A stretch of DNA of 64,000 nt, taken from positions 3,162,001 through 3,226,000 of the forward strand of contig NZ_CP099734.1 in assembly GCF_025398175.1 (NCBI RefSeq), read 5' to 3'. The translations under genes and the position numbers were made by a program. The notes beneath the pieces were generated by a model. The model ran no database searches and was not told the DNA's origin. It was given only the letters and a program-made list of their open reading frames with translations. The stretch is from Photobacterium sp. TY1-4. GTDB lineage: Bacteria > Pseudomonadota > Gammaproteobacteria > Enterobacterales > Vibrionaceae. Positions 51,043 to 60,229 of this stretch are shown here, piece after piece. Within the stretch, counting starts at the first letter, position 1, and the number at the start of each line of letters is the position of its first letter.

Positions 51043-51082
51043 AAAAAGCGCGCCTTGCTCTTCGCAAGGCGCGCTTTCTTTT
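51043..51082. terminator. Bidirectional terminator between ppa and ytfP
   Basis: A 13-bp stem AAAGCGCGCCTTG/CAAGGCGCGCTTT with a 7-base loop, Ts on the 3' side and As on the 5' side, serves the two convergent genes. For ppa it lies about 180 bases after the stop, with the repeat between. Confidence 0.93.
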
Positions 51083-51117
51083 ATCCGGCTCTCCGGCAAC
51101 AGTACCCGCAGCGCAGG

Positions 51118-51474
51118 CTAACCCGTTTGCCGCCGGCACCAGTCGCCATGTGCAATCACCGGCAATCCGGCCACCGACTGCACATACAGATAGATCCACG
51201 CCATCCCGAACGCCGTCTCGACAAGCTCGCGGGTATAAACGGCCGGGTACTCCTCCAAGGCATCCAGCGCGGCAAATGTCTGGCTGTCAACTTCATAGAC
51301 CTCCCCGACCAGCACACTGCCCGCCGGTTGGCGAATTGCCCCGGGATAATCGCCGAAATCATACAGCCGATATCCGGACGGCAGCTGGCAGCGACCCAAC
51401 CGGGCCGTCTGCCGTAACAACGAATGGTTCGACTGGCCCGCGCGCAACGTGCCATAGACAAACACCTTTTCCAC
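51118..51474 (-). CDS. ytfP: Gamma-glutamylcyclotransferase-like protein YtfP
   Basis: A 118-residue GGCT-fold protein that begins with the family hallmark VEKVFVYGTLRAGQSNH and carries the conserved acidic residue in ALDALEEYPAVYTR. The start is a GTG at 51474 with AGGAG six bases upstream, 16 bases after the tamB stop; a longer frame that starts inside tamB is not supported. The substrate of YtfP is not known. The order tamA-tamB-ytfP is as in E. coli. Confidence 0.93.
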   Translation of the reverse strand: MEKVFVYGTLRAGQSNHSLLRQTARLGRCQLPSGYRLYDFGDYPGAIRQPAGSVLVGEVYEVDSQTFAALDALEEYPAVYTRELVETAFGMAWIYLYVQSVAGLPVIAHGDWCRRQTG

Positions 51475-51490
51475 CTTTGCTCCTGAGAAC

Positions 51491-54400
51491 TTAGTTAAAC
51501 TCAAACTGATATAACAGGTCGACCGCGCTATCCAGCCCGGACACCCCTTCAACATACAGATCTTTCATCAGACGATAACGTACCGTGAACTCTCCGATGG
51601 CATTGAAGATCCCGACACCGTATTTCACCTGCAGCCCCGGCGCGATATAACCGCTGATCGTCACCTGGGAATCATCCCCGGAGCCGGCGGTATCAAGCGC
51701 CAGATCCTGGACTCCGAAGGCTTGCCCGACATTTCCGACCAGCTGGCCGCTTTTTGCCAGTCCCATACTGATCAAAGCCGTGGTCATGGCACTGCCGCTG
51801 CTGCCGGACTCGGTATCAATGTCTTTTCCGCGCAACAGGTAAGACAGGGCATTTTGCTGCGGCATTGCCGGATCGGAGAAAATATCCGCCCGCGGCTCGT
51901 CTGCCGGACCGCTGACCCGGATCCCCGCCGTCACGTCATCTTCAATACTGTTCGGGTTCCGAATCGCTTCAATCGCCAGGTACGGCTGGTCCGCCGGGCC
52001 GGTAAACAAGATCTGCCCTTTGCGGATCAACAGCTCCTGGCCAAACGAACGATAGGTCCCGCGGCGCAGGTTCACTTCCCCGTACACCATCGGTCCCTTG
52101 TCCTGCTGACGCACATTCAGCTCCCCAACCAGCCCGGCTTTCAGGCCAAAGGCCGACAGCTTCACATTGTCGCCGATTTTCACCCGCACGTTGGTTTTCA
52201 CGGCAAACGGGATCGCAGGCTCAGTTTCCATTGGCTGCAAATCATCGGTCAGCAGAATTTCATCATCCGACACCGCCACCGCAGATTCCGGCAACTGGTC
52301 CACCGTGATCCGCCCCCAGGGAATTTCCACCAGCCCGGAAATTTCCGCCAATTGCGGCGACGCCTTGATGGTCAGGTCCGGTGACACTTTCAACGCCAGC
52401 ATCGGCGGCACATTCACCTTCAGCTCGCGGCCATTGATCTGCAACTGGCTCTGCCAGGCCGCCAGATCCTGCCAGCTCCCGTTCCCCTGCAGCCGCAGCT
52501 TGCCGTCCGGCGTCAACAACTCACCGTGCAACGTGCCGCTATAGCCACTGAAGCTTGCTGTAATATCGGCATGATTGATATCCAGCGGGACCTCACGACC
52601 AATCGCCTTCACCCGGGAGATATTAAGCACCCCGTTGACTGCCGGATGCATCACCGGCCCGCGAACCAGCAGGTCGGCATTCACCTGGCCATCAAATTCC
52701 TCATAACCCTGGATCAGCGGCGTCAGGAACCCGAGGGTAAAGCGATCGATTTTTACCCGGGCATCCAGTTGCTGCTCGCCCGTGAGTTCGGTGATCCGGG
52801 CCTGACCGGTAATATTCCCGTTATCCCGGATGTTGATCGCCCAATCCGACCGGAGCACATTGCGCTTCACCTCGGCATTGAGAATGACCCGCTCCCAACC
52901 GATTTTCAACGGCTCGGCTTCCAGATCGTCCTGCTTCACCACAGTCCCCGCCGGCAGCAATACCTGCGCCTTCACATAGGGCGCAGCTTCAGGTGCCCAG
53001 GTTGCTTCAACCGTGGCCCCCAGGGCTCCTTTCAGTTGTACGCTGTCCGGCATAAAGGGCGCAATCAGGGTAAAATCAAAGTTGTTCACCGCCAGCTTTG
53101 CATGACCCGAGGCCCCCGCTTCCATGGCTTCGGTCAGACACAACGCCGATTTATCCTGCTGCCAGCAATGCGGTGCGACGCTGACCAGCTGATTTTTGAA
53201 GCCAAAGCCCAGCTTGGTCGGCCGGTTCAAACGCCAGGGGCCAATCTCCGTCCCGATCTCGCCTTGCTGCAAGATCCCCTGCCAGCCGATTTCCCGGTTG
53301 AGCTGCCCGTTCAGCTGCAGCGCGGCGCTGACCGGCTCGGCATCGAGATCCAGCACCAACCGGTGCTTGGCTTCCGTCCCCTGAAAGGCCAGCGACAAAG
53401 TCTTCAGCCTGGCGCCATCCGCCACGCCATTGCTGGCATTAAGGCGAATATCCGCCTTCAGCGCCGGCATCGGCGTCACCCGCCCTTTCAGGTTCAACTG
53501 CTCCAGCGTCGCCAACTCCTGCCAGGCCAGCCCATTGGCATCGAGCTGCACATCAATGTCCGGCTCGGCCATTTTGCCACTCAACACGATGTTCCCCTGG
53601 ATCCGCCCCTTGGCATCCGGCAGCGAGCGGGACAGATCCGGCGCATTCACCTGCGCTGTCATATCCCAGGTTTCGCTCAGCTTACCTTTTGCCGTCAACC
53701 CGTTAGGTCCATGCTGCAATCGCAGTCGTTCGGTCACCAGCTCAAGATTGCCTTGGCCACTCTTATCGCTGGCATTGAGCTGGCCATCCAAGGTAAAACG
53801 TTGCGCCATCAGCAGACCATCAACAGCCAACTCCGGGAGCTCAACATACCAACCGCCTTGCTCGGTAAGCCCGCCTGCGGTACGTAACTTGCCGCTCAGA
53901 TCTCCTTTGGCTTCCGGCCACTCCAGCCCCGGCTGAATATGGCTGAAATCCAGCGCCCCCTGCCAGCTGACCTGATCTTGCCAGCTGGCTTTGGCATTGC
54001 CGGTAATGGTCCCGCCCAGGGTCTCGACGGTCAGTTTCTTCAGCGTGACTTGCGTCAGATCGCCCTGGCCTTCCAGTGCCGTTTTCACCGCCGGCATCGG
54101 CACACCATCGACGGCGGTCGCCACCGTAAAGGTAAAGCCATTGAGATCACCGTCGGCCTTGACCGCGGTGTCGGAGACCTCAAACTCGGCCTTCTGATCG
54201 ATCGGCCACTGAATATGCCGGCTGCTCAGGTTGATATCGAACGGCAACGCCGGATCCAGCGGTGACAGGGAGCCCTTGAGAACCGCATCAATCGTCCCTT
54301 TCAGGTTAGCATCCAACGAGAGCTTCTCCAGAGAGCCACCCGCCTTGAGCTGCAACTGATGGTTTTGCACTGGTGCCATCGCAATATCCAGCGCAGCATC

Positions 54401-55252
54401 GAGCTGCAAGGGATAATCCGCCGTCAGGGCCACCGTCGCCGTCGCATCCAGTTTGGCTTGCGGCACGTCCACCAACAGCTTCTGGATAATGACATTGCTC
54501 CCTTCAGCCGTCGCGGCCAGATCCAACACACGGACCTGCTGCGGGGTTTCCCCCTGCAGAGTGAAATCCTTGACGGTAAATCGCTGTACCTCAACGGCCA
54601 GCGGTAACACCACTTCCGGTAACACTATCGGTTCCACAGCCGGCGGCTCTGTGGCTGGCGGTGCCGATGACGACGTCTGCGAGCTGTCAGCCGAGGTCGC
54701 CGGGGCCAGAGTCAGGTTGATCCCTTCCCAATCTGTCGGCTTGAGCACCAGGCGGCTCCCTGCCATCTCGGCAGCGGTGGAGAAATGCTGCCAGGCAACC
54801 TGGTTGCCCAGGACATCCAGTGCGATATCATCCAGCACCACCCGATCGATACGGATCGGCAACGGCATGACGATTTCGGTGACCGGCGCAGACGGCGACT
54901 CTGGCTCTTCAGCCCCCGGCGGCGGTAATTCAGGCATCGCAAACTGCACACCGGAAATCCCCAACTCGGCGATACACACCGCCGGCATCAGCAGGCAGTT
55001 GTCGTCAATCTCCAGCCGGAGCCGATCCGCCGACAGCGCAATCGGCGCATCATTATACTGGACTGTTTCGAGGGTGAAGCCCCGCAACAGGCTTCCCGAG
55101 GTGTCCCCTACCGACAGGGCCGGCAGCGCTTTCTGCGCGCCCCAAACCGCAACTTTGACCCCGGCCGGGGTATAAAGAAACGCAGCGACCGTAATGACGA
55201 TCACCAGCAACAGGGCCAGCACTCCCCATGCAATTCGTTTTAACCAGATCAT
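51491..55252 (-). CDS. tamB: Translocation and assembly module protein TamB
   Basis: TamB is a very long inner-membrane-anchored periplasmic protein of the AsmA-like/bridge family. With TamA it takes part in outer membrane protein assembly and, by recent work in E. coli, phospholipid transport between membranes. The 1253-residue protein has an N-terminal transmembrane helix (WGVLALLLVIVITVAAFLY), a long beta-rich periplasmic region and the conserved C-terminal DUF490 domain ending in YRLMKDLYVEGVSGLDSAVDLLYQFEFN. It starts within the tamA stop (ATGA). Confidence 0.95.
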   Translation of the reverse strand: MIWLKRIAWGVLALLLVIVITVAAFLYTPAGVKVAVWGAQKALPALSVGDTSGSLLRGFTLETVQYNDAPIALSADRLRLEIDDNCLLMPAVCIAELGISGVQFAMPELPPPGAEEPESPSAPVTEIVMPLPIRIDRVVLDDIALDVLGNQVAWQHFSTAAEMAGSRLVLKPTDWEGINLTLAPATSADSSQTSSSAPPATEPPAVEPIVLPEVVLPLAVEVQRFTVKDFTLQGETPQQVRVLDLAATAEGSNVIIQKLLVDVPQAKLDATATVALTADYPLQLDAALDIAMAPVQNHQLQLKAGGSLEKLSLDANLKGTIDAVLKGSLSPLDPALPFDINLSSRHIQWPIDQKAEFEVSDTAVKADGDLNGFTFTVATAVDGVPMPAVKTALEGQGDLTQVTLKKLTVETLGGTITGNAKASWQDQVSWQGALDFSHIQPGLEWPEAKGDLSGKLRTAGGLTEQGGWYVELPELAVDGLLMAQRFTLDGQLNASDKSGQGNLELVTERLRLQHGPNGLTAKGKLSETWDMTAQVNAPDLSRSLPDAKGRIQGNIVLSGKMAEPDIDVQLDANGLAWQELATLEQLNLKGRVTPMPALKADIRLNASNGVADGARLKTLSLAFQGTEAKHRLVLDLDAEPVSAALQLNGQLNREIGWQGILQQGEIGTEIGPWRLNRPTKLGFGFKNQLVSVAPHCWQQDKSALCLTEAMEAGASGHAKLAVNNFDFTLIAPFMPDSVQLKGALGATVEATWAPEAAPYVKAQVLLPAGTVVKQDDLEAEPLKIGWERVILNAEVKRNVLRSDWAINIRDNGNITGQARITELTGEQQLDARVKIDRFTLGFLTPLIQGYEEFDGQVNADLLVRGPVMHPAVNGVLNISRVKAIGREVPLDINHADITASFSGYSGTLHGELLTPDGKLRLQGNGSWQDLAAWQSQLQINGRELKVNVPPMLALKVSPDLTIKASPQLAEISGLVEIPWGRITVDQLPESAVAVSDDEILLTDDLQPMETEPAIPFAVKTNVRVKIGDNVKLSAFGLKAGLVGELNVRQQDKGPMVYGEVNLRRGTYRSFGQELLIRKGQILFTGPADQPYLAIEAIRNPNSIEDDVTAGIRVSGPADEPRADIFSDPAMPQQNALSYLLRGKDIDTESGSSGSAMTTALISMGLAKSGQLVGNVGQAFGVQDLALDTAGSGDDSQVTISGYIAPGLQVKYGVGIFNAIGEFTVRYRLMKDLYVEGVSGLDSAVDLLYQFEFN

Positions 55253-56970
55253 ATTTCAGGCCCCAGCGTAAAGTGGATCTGGAACTTATCCCTGTCCTTA
55301 TCCAATCCCCATGCAAAATCCAGACGAATCGGCCCCACCGGAGATGCCCAGCGCACACCGGTTCCGACCCCACGGTACCAATCCGGCGTCTCACTCCAGG
55401 AGGAGCCGTAATCGAAAAACAGCGCGCCCCACCAGTTTTCATAGACGCGATACTGATATTCCAGGGTCGAGGTCAGCATATATTCCCCCCCAATCAGCTT
55501 GCCTTTACTGTCCTTGGGCGCGATGGACTCATAGCTGTAGCCGCGCAGGCTGAAATCCCCCCCGACGAAGAAACGCATTGACGGCGGCACATCTTCGATC
55601 TGCTCAGCGAGCACCGCACCACCGTCAATCCGCGCAATTCCACGGTGATCCTCACCCGCGCTGCGGATCCAGGCCGTCCGGCCCCGGAAATGGGCAACAC
55701 GGGTATCCGAGCCCCACATCGGATCGGCGTATTCGATGGAAATCAGCTGTTTATCGCCCCAGGTCGGCATAGATCCGCCCCGCAACCGGGTCCGATCATA
55801 ACTGATCCCCGGGATCAGCATTCTCAACACCCCGGACTCCTCCGCCCCCTGCTTATAGTTCTCATACAGATAGCGCAGTGAGGCGACCCGTTTCCATCCG
55901 GACTCCAACTGCCAGTGCCGCTCGACCCCCAGGCTGGTTTCCGTACTGATGGTGTCATGGTTATCGACATAGCGGATCCCGCCGACGATCTGGTAATAAT
56001 CGTTCAGCACATCTTCCAGCGGGATCTTGTAGACCGCCTCAACCTTAGGCTGAACCTGGGAGATTTCCGTTTTGATATCCAGGCTGTGCCCGGCACTGTT
56101 CAGCCAGGGCTTGCGCCAGTTAAATTTCAGCCGGGGGCCGACATCCGTCGAATAACCGATACCGGTCTCGATCTGGTTTTTGACCTGCGGCTCCACGGTG
56201 ACCTTAATCGGGATCTGATCGCCTTCCAGGTGTTCAATGTCACCGCCGACAAAAATCGAGGAGAACCAGCCGACTCGAGACAAACGCTGGTTAAACTCCC
56301 CCAGGCTGGATGCCAGGTAGGGCTCTCCTTCTTCATAAGGCATCAGGGAACGCAGCCGGTTCTCTTCAATCTGGCTGCCGCTGAACAGCGTGTCGCCGAA
56401 TCGGTATCGCTGCCCGGAGGAAAACTCAATCGTGATAAAGGCCTCGCTGCGGGTCGGTGCCACCTCCAGCTTGCTCTGAATGAGCTCCGCATCGAAATAC
56501 CCTTTGCGCAGCGCCAGGCTGCTGAGGGACGACTTCAGCGATTCATATTTGCCGTGATTGAGGATTTTTCCGAGCCCCAACCCGGATTCCCGCACCAAAG
56601 CCAGGAAATCCGGATCATCTTTCGCCATCCCGGTGATCCGAATGTCACGACGAGCAATGCGCGTTTTGGGTCCGGCATCCACCGTCACGATCATCTGGGT
56701 ATTGTCCCCTTCCTCCTGGATGTCGTAGGAAAAAGTCGGCTGATAGCGTCCCAACGCCTTCAGGGCGTCTTCAATTTCGCCTTCCAATTGTTCACGAAAC
56801 CGGACCGATATACTGTAATCTTCCGTCGGGATCGCCGAGACATACGCCTCGACGTTATCTTTGAGTTTTCCGCTTAACCCCTGAATGGACAACGTTGTTT
56901 CCGCGGAGACCGGCGCAGAACACGCTAAAGCAAGCGCGGTCAAACTCAACCGCTTAAAATGTTTATTCAT
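55249..56970 (-). CDS. tamA: Translocation and assembly module protein TamA
   Basis: TamA is an Omp85-family outer membrane protein. The 573-residue precursor has a signal peptide (cleaved after PVSA, about residue 23), three POTRA domains (about 25-260) and a C-terminal 16-strand barrel. The Omp85 loop-6 motif appears as FFVGGDFSLRGYSYE (VRGF/Y type), and FDYGSSWSE and PIRLDFAWGLD are typical late barrel strands. It is divergent from msrA, as in E. coli, and translationally coupled to tamB. Confidence 0.95.
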   Translation of the reverse strand: MNKHFKRLSLTALALACSAPVSAETTLSIQGLSGKLKDNVEAYVSAIPTEDYSISVRFREQLEGEIEDALKALGRYQPTFSYDIQEEGDNTQMIVTVDAGPKTRIARRDIRITGMAKDDPDFLALVRESGLGLGKILNHGKYESLKSSLSSLALRKGYFDAELIQSKLEVAPTRSEAFITIEFSSGQRYRFGDTLFSGSQIEENRLRSLMPYEEGEPYLASSLGEFNQRLSRVGWFSSIFVGGDIEHLEGDQIPIKVTVEPQVKNQIETGIGYSTDVGPRLKFNWRKPWLNSAGHSLDIKTEISQVQPKVEAVYKIPLEDVLNDYYQIVGGIRYVDNHDTISTETSLGVERHWQLESGWKRVASLRYLYENYKQGAEESGVLRMLIPGISYDRTRLRGGSMPTWGDKQLISIEYADPMWGSDTRVAHFRGRTAWIRSAGEDHRGIARIDGGAVLAEQIEDVPPSMRFFVGGDFSLRGYSYESIAPKDSKGKLIGGEYMLTSTLEYQYRVYENWWGALFFDYGSSWSETPDWYRGVGTGVRWASPVGPIRLDFAWGLDKDRDKFQIHFTLGPEI

Positions 56971-57139
56971 TCTTCACTGACTTCACTAGTGAACATTATT
57001 GTTGTTTCTCTATATGCATAAGTCATTCTGACAAAGGGACACGCTAACTGCCAGTTTTTCGGCTGTTTGCAACGCAGTATTGATTGTCGTTCCGGATTCC
57101 TCTACTTTCTTTGTGAAGACTGGGTAAAAGGAAATAACA

Positions 57140-57784
57140 ATGTCCGTAACGAAACAACAGATGATCGCGCCGGAAGCTGCTTTGATTGGCCGCGCGACTC
57201 CCATCATCCCTTCAGTTCCCCACGCCGTGAACGGCACGCCGCTCGATGACATGCTGCCAGCAGGGCTGGACAGTATTATTCTGGGCATGGGCTGTTTCTG
57301 GGGTGCAGAGCGACTGTTCTGGCAATTGCCCGGGGTGTACAGCACTTCCGTCGGTTATAGCGGTGGATTTACGCCAAACCCGACCTACGAGGAAGTGTGC
57401 ACCGGCAAAACCGGCCATGCAGAAGTGGTCCGGGTCCTGTTCGATCCGCAGCAAATCTCACTGGAAACGTTACTGACCAAGTTTTGGGAAAACCACGATC
57501 CGACGCAGGGCATGCAGCAGGGAAATGATATCGGGACACAATACCGTTCTGTGATTTATATCACATCTGAGGCGCAATTGGCATGCATCAACGAAAGCAA
57601 AGCCCGCTATCAGCAGGCCCTGGCCGAGCAGCAAATTGAACGCGCGATCACCACAGAGATCGTACCGGCCGGAAACTACTATTTTGCCGAAGACTACCAC
57701 CAGCAATACCTGGCGAAAAACCCGAACGGGTATTGCGGACTGGGCGGGACCGGGGTTTGCCTGCCACCGCAACTTTCATCATAA
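57140..57784 (+). CDS. msrA: Peptide methionine (S)-sulfoxide reductase
   Basis: MsrA reduces methionine-S-sulfoxide in oxidised proteins. The 214-residue protein has the catalytic [13 protein letters not shown] motif, preceded by the longer N terminus known from E. coli MsrA, and the resolving cysteines in [14 protein letters not shown] near the C terminus. AAAGGA precedes the ATG. It ends three bases before the end of the convergent ytfK. Confidence 0.96.
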   Translation: MSVTKQQMIAPEAALIGRATPIIPSVPHAVNGTPLDDMLPAGLDSIILGMGCFWGAERLFWQLPGVYSTSVGYSGGFTPNPTYEEVCTGKTGHAEVVRVLFDPQQISLETLLTKFWENHDPTQGMQQGNDIGTQYRSVIYITSEAQLACINESKARYQQALAEQQIERAITTEIVPAGNYYFAEDYHQQYLAKNPNGYCGLGGTGVCLPPQLSS

Positions 57785-57787
57785 CCG

Positions 57788-57997
57788 TCACACCACATCG
57801 GTTTCCAGCAGCTGGATTTCCCGATTGACTTCCGACAAAACAGCCAGGGCATTGAGGTCCTGGCTTTTCGGGGGTAACAGACGTCCGCGGTCAAATTCAA
57901 ACGCTCCTACGCCCATGATAAAAAGACGCCCCCGATAATAACTTTTCACAAAACGAGCCACCTGGCCCGGACGATACTGCTTAAAAACCCTGAACAT
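57788..57997 (-). CDS. ytfK: YtfK-like protein (DUF1107)
   Basis: A 69-residue protein whose MFRVFKQYRPGQVARFVKSYYRGRLFIMGVGAFEFD stretch closely matches E. coli YtfK. In E. coli YtfK binds SpoT and tips it towards (p)ppGpp synthesis under phosphate or fatty-acid starvation; the same role is likely but not shown here. AGGGGACTGT precedes the ATG. It is convergent with msrA and next to ytfJ, a grouping also seen in E. coli. Confidence 0.92.
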   Translation of the reverse strand: MFRVFKQYRPGQVARFVKSYYRGRLFIMGVGAFEFDRGRLLPPKSQDLNALAVLSEVNREIQLLETDVV

Positions 57998-58211
57998 ACA
58001 GTCCCCTTTTCATTGATATTACATCAGACCATGCCGTAACGGATTCGTTTCGCCGCCATCGTTTTTGAAGCTTACGGATAAATACATCAAGAGCCCCGGA
58101 ATTAATTATTCACTGTAGAACAGAAAGCGCATCGTTGCATAATACCGGCTTTGATTGGGCGTCACGCCCTTTCTTTGAATCAGCACGATTGGGTGACCCA
58201 GATCGACTTTT

Positions 58212-58234
58212 TTCAACTGGTTTTACCAGTTGAA
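58212..58234. repeat. Inverted repeat upstream of ytfJ
   Basis: TTCAACTGG and CCAGTTGAA form a perfect 9-bp inverted repeat with a TTTTA spacer, 52 bases before the ytfJ ATG and near the likely promoter. No T-run follows it in either direction, so it is more likely an operator or leader hairpin than a terminator. Confidence 0.55.
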
Positions 58235-58286
58235 CGTAACTGTTCTAAGATAATTGGGCGTCTAACAATAAACGGAATAAATACAA

Positions 58287-58838
58287 ATGAATAAGAAGCC
58301 ACTCATCGCTTTACTTGCCGCCCTGCTCCCAGGCATTGCAACCGCACACACACTGAACATCGGTCAGCCGCTACCTATAGCTACGGTCACCGACCAGGGA
58401 GAGATCATGTTGCAAGGCGATGACATTACCTATCAGCCCTGGAATACCAGCCAACTGTCCGGCAAAGTGCGGGTGATCCAGGCGATTGCCGGGCGCAGCT
58501 CTGCCAAAGAAATGAACGCCGAGATGATGCAGGCCATCACCGCTGCGGGTTTCCCGGCGGATCAGTATCAGACCACAACGATCATCAATCAGGATGACTC
58601 GATTTGGGGCACCGGAGGATTTGTGAAATCTTCTGCCGAAGACAGCAAACGAGAATTTTCCTGGTCTTCCATGGTTCTGGATGCCGAGGGACAGGTCCGT
58701 GCCACCTGGGAACTACAGGAAGAGAGTTCAGCGATCATCGTGCTCGACAATGCCAGCAATGTCTTGTTTGTCAAAGAAGGAAAACTGAGCCAGGATGAGA
58801 TTGCAACGGCTATCAATCTGATCAAGCGTCAGCTGTAA
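58287..58838 (+). CDS. ytfJ: YtfJ-family exported protein
   Basis: The 183-residue precursor has a signal peptide (MNKKPLIALLAALLPGIATA, cleaved before HTLNIG) and the YtfJ domain, a thioredoxin-like fold without the CxxC (the segment RVIQAIAGRSSAKEMNAEMMQAITAAGFP stands in place of it). The function is unknown. It is probably periplasmic. It lies just before the zinc locus. Confidence 0.9.
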   Translation: MNKKPLIALLAALLPGIATAHTLNIGQPLPIATVTDQGEIMLQGDDITYQPWNTSQLSGKVRVIQAIAGRSSAKEMNAEMMQAITAAGFPADQYQTTTIINQDDSIWGTGGFVKSSAEDSKREFSWSSMVLDAEGQVRATWELQEESSAIIVLDNASNVLFVKEGKLSQDEIATAINLIKRQL

Positions 58839-58891
58839 CCACTCACCGAACACACGTAGCAGCAACAAAACCATGACCGACGCTAAAAAGT

Positions 58892-58910
58892 AATGTTATA
58901 TTATTACAGT
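58892..58910. promoter_or_regulatory. Zur-box-like site upstream of the zinc operon
   Basis: AATGTTATATTATTACAGT is close to the gammaproteobacterial Zur palindrome (consensus core ATGTTATA-N-TATAACAT): the left half is perfect and the right half has two changes. It lies 28 bases before the first gene of the zrg-type locus, so zinc-dependent repression is expected. Binding is inferred. Confidence 0.7.
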
Positions 58911-58938
58911 TGTAAGCCCTCATGGATTTGTTGCTGAC

Positions 58939-59232
58939 GTGTTTCGGTATGCTCCCGGGTTAGCCCGGTTTTACTTCATCTTATATGTTGGTCTGATCAC
59001 CCTGATCGGGCCAATATCAGTGCTGCATGCACTGGATGCCGATCCCCTGCATCACCATGTGCAAACCTGTACGATTTGCCATCTGGCAACTGATGCCGCC
59101 GGTACATTGTCGCTGCCTTTGTGGCACGCAACGTCCGCTCCGCTTCATGGTGCTCCGCTGCCATGTTTGGCCGGCCATGATCGGCCCAATCTCCCTCTGG
59201 CACGTGCTCCGCCCATCTACGCCTGTAATTGA
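58939..59232 (+). CDS. DUF2946-like small membrane/periplasmic protein
   Basis: A 97-residue frame with a GTG start (58939). It has one hydrophobic segment (FYFILYVGLITLIGPISVLHAL), then LHHHVQTCTICH with a histidine cluster and a CxxC, and it ends ARAPPIYACN. The hydrophobic start, the His/Cys-rich middle and the RAPP ending recall DUF2946 proteins, which are often next to metal transport genes. A ribosome binding site is weak. A second overlapping frame exists (59027-59323), so this call is moderate. It would be the first gene of the operon. Confidence 0.55.
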   Translation: MFRYAPGLARFYFILYVGLITLIGPISVLHALDADPLHHHVQTCTICHLATDAAGTLSLPLWHATSAPLHGAPLPCLAGHDRPNLPLARAPPIYACN

Positions 59233-59274
59233 TCTTTTCCACCATTTCAATGTTTCTGATTTACAGGAGTTACT

Positions 59275-60015
59275 ATGCCTTCTTTTCGTCTTTCTCACTG
59301 CGCGCTCATGCTGGGCACGTTGACCTTCACCCAATATGCCCAAGCAGATCACCACACTTATCGTCAGCACGACGCTCATGTCCACGGGGTGGTCGAAATG
59401 AACCTCGCTCAGGATGGCCAGGAAGTCTTGCTGGAGATCACCGCTCCCGGTGCCGACGTCGTGGGTTTTGAACACGCCCCGGAGACGCCAGCACAGCAAC
59501 AGGCGTTAAAGGATGCCATTCGCCAGCTGAAGCAGACCAATACCCTGCTTGCACTCACCCCTGCAGCGCATTGCCAGCTCACTGACGTTCGGGTTGAAGA
59601 AACACTCACAAACGCGCATGACGATCACGATCATGAGAGCCATAACGAGCATGAACATGCCCAGCACGATCATGAAGACCATGACCACGCCCAGCACGAT
59701 CATGAAGACCATGGCGAACATGACCACGCCCAGCACGATCATGAAGACCACGACGAACATGACCATGCCCAGCACGATCATGAAGGCCATGATGATCATG
59801 ACCACGACGCGCATGATCATCACGAGGCACACCAGCACGGCGAGTTTTCGGCGCAATATACCTTCCACTGTGATCACATCGAGCAACTCAGCACGATGCA
59901 AGTCCACTGGTTCCGTCACTTCCCGAATACCGAGAAAATGACGGTTCAGGCGATCACCGATACGCGCCAGAAAGCCGCGCAGCTGACGCCCGATCAGACA
60001 ACTTTTACCTTCTGA
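59275..60015 (+). CDS. zrgA: Histidine-rich periplasmic zinc protein ZrgA (DUF2796)
   Basis: The 246-residue precursor has a signal peptide (cleaved after QYAQA, about residue 24), then DUF2796 sequence (HVHGVVEMNLAQDGQEVLLEI), a Asp/Glu/His-rich stretch of about 75 residues (115-188) with about 30 histidines in repeats of the AQHDHEDH type, and the C-terminal part of the domain. DUF2796 proteins are the ZrgA component of the zinc acquisition system known from Vibrio cholerae and others. AGGAG precedes the ATG. A 158-bp repeat lies 7 bases after the stop. Confidence 0.9.
   Translation: MPSFRLSHCALMLGTLTFTQYAQADHHTYRQHDAHVHGVVEMNLAQDGQEVLLEITAPGADVVGFEHAPETPAQQQALKDAIRQLKQTNTLLALTPAAHCQLTDVRVEETLTNAHDDHDHESHNEHEHAQHDHEDHDHAQHDHEDHGEHDHAQHDHEDHDEHDHAQHDHEGHDDHDHDAHDHHEAHQHGEFSAQYTFHCDHIEQLSTMQVHWFRHFPNTEKMTVQAITDTRQKAAQLTPDQTTFTF
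59650..59800 (+). repeat. Coding tandem repeat in zrgA
   Basis: The segment GCCCAGCACGATCATGAAG begins at 59659, 59689, 59728 and 59767, with spacings of 30, 39 and 39 bases. It encodes the AQHDHE units of the His-rich loop. The near-identical DNA copies suggest that the number of units can change by slippage or recombination. Confidence 0.85.
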
Positions 60016-60021
60016 TGGCTC

Positions 60022-60179
60022 ATACCAATCAAAGTAAGTGATCAGAAATAGCGCAGGAAAAATGGTTGAGAACAAGGCAGATTTTTTAGATAAGTAGTTA
60101 TTCTACAATCAAAAATTCTAACGCAGTTATCGAGCATTTGAACAAGCTAGGATGACCAGTTATTTACTGCGATTAGTAT
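60022..60179 (+). repeat. MITE-like intergenic repeat, copy 2
   Basis: A 158-bp element, in the same orientation as the copy at 50863, with ends ATACCAATC and GATTAGTAT. Compared with copy 1 it lacks four bases near the left end and has scattered substitutions in the left third; the central block is identical. It sits between zrgA and the ABC ATPase gene. In-frame extensions of the ATPase into this element are artefacts. Confidence 0.9.
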
Positions 60180-60195
60180 TAATAGAGATCAAACA

Positions 60196-60219
60196 TGGTG
60201 GGAAGGACACTTCCCACCA
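60196..60219 (+). other. Hairpin just before the ABC ATPase ribosome binding site
   Basis: TGGTGGGAA and TTCCCACCA form a perfect 9-bp stem with a 6-base loop, ending 10 bases before the ATPase start and touching its AGGGGT ribosome binding site. It may limit translation or mark a processed 5' end after the repeat. Confidence 0.55.
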
Positions 60220-60229
60220 GGGGTATGAT

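Noticed and set aside
59027..59323. Second frame overlapping the DUF2946-like ORF
   Set aside because: It is rich in Cys and Trp with no recognisable pattern and overlaps the start of zrgA, whose own start is firm.
59506..60075. Long minus-strand frame opposite zrgA
   Set aside because: It is the antisense of the His/Asp repeat (giving a Met/Val/Ile-rich sequence) and has no independent support.
60152..60229. 26-codon extension of the ABC ATPase
   Set aside because: It is derived from the end of the repeat element; the ribosome binding site and the ATPase fold begin at 60230.
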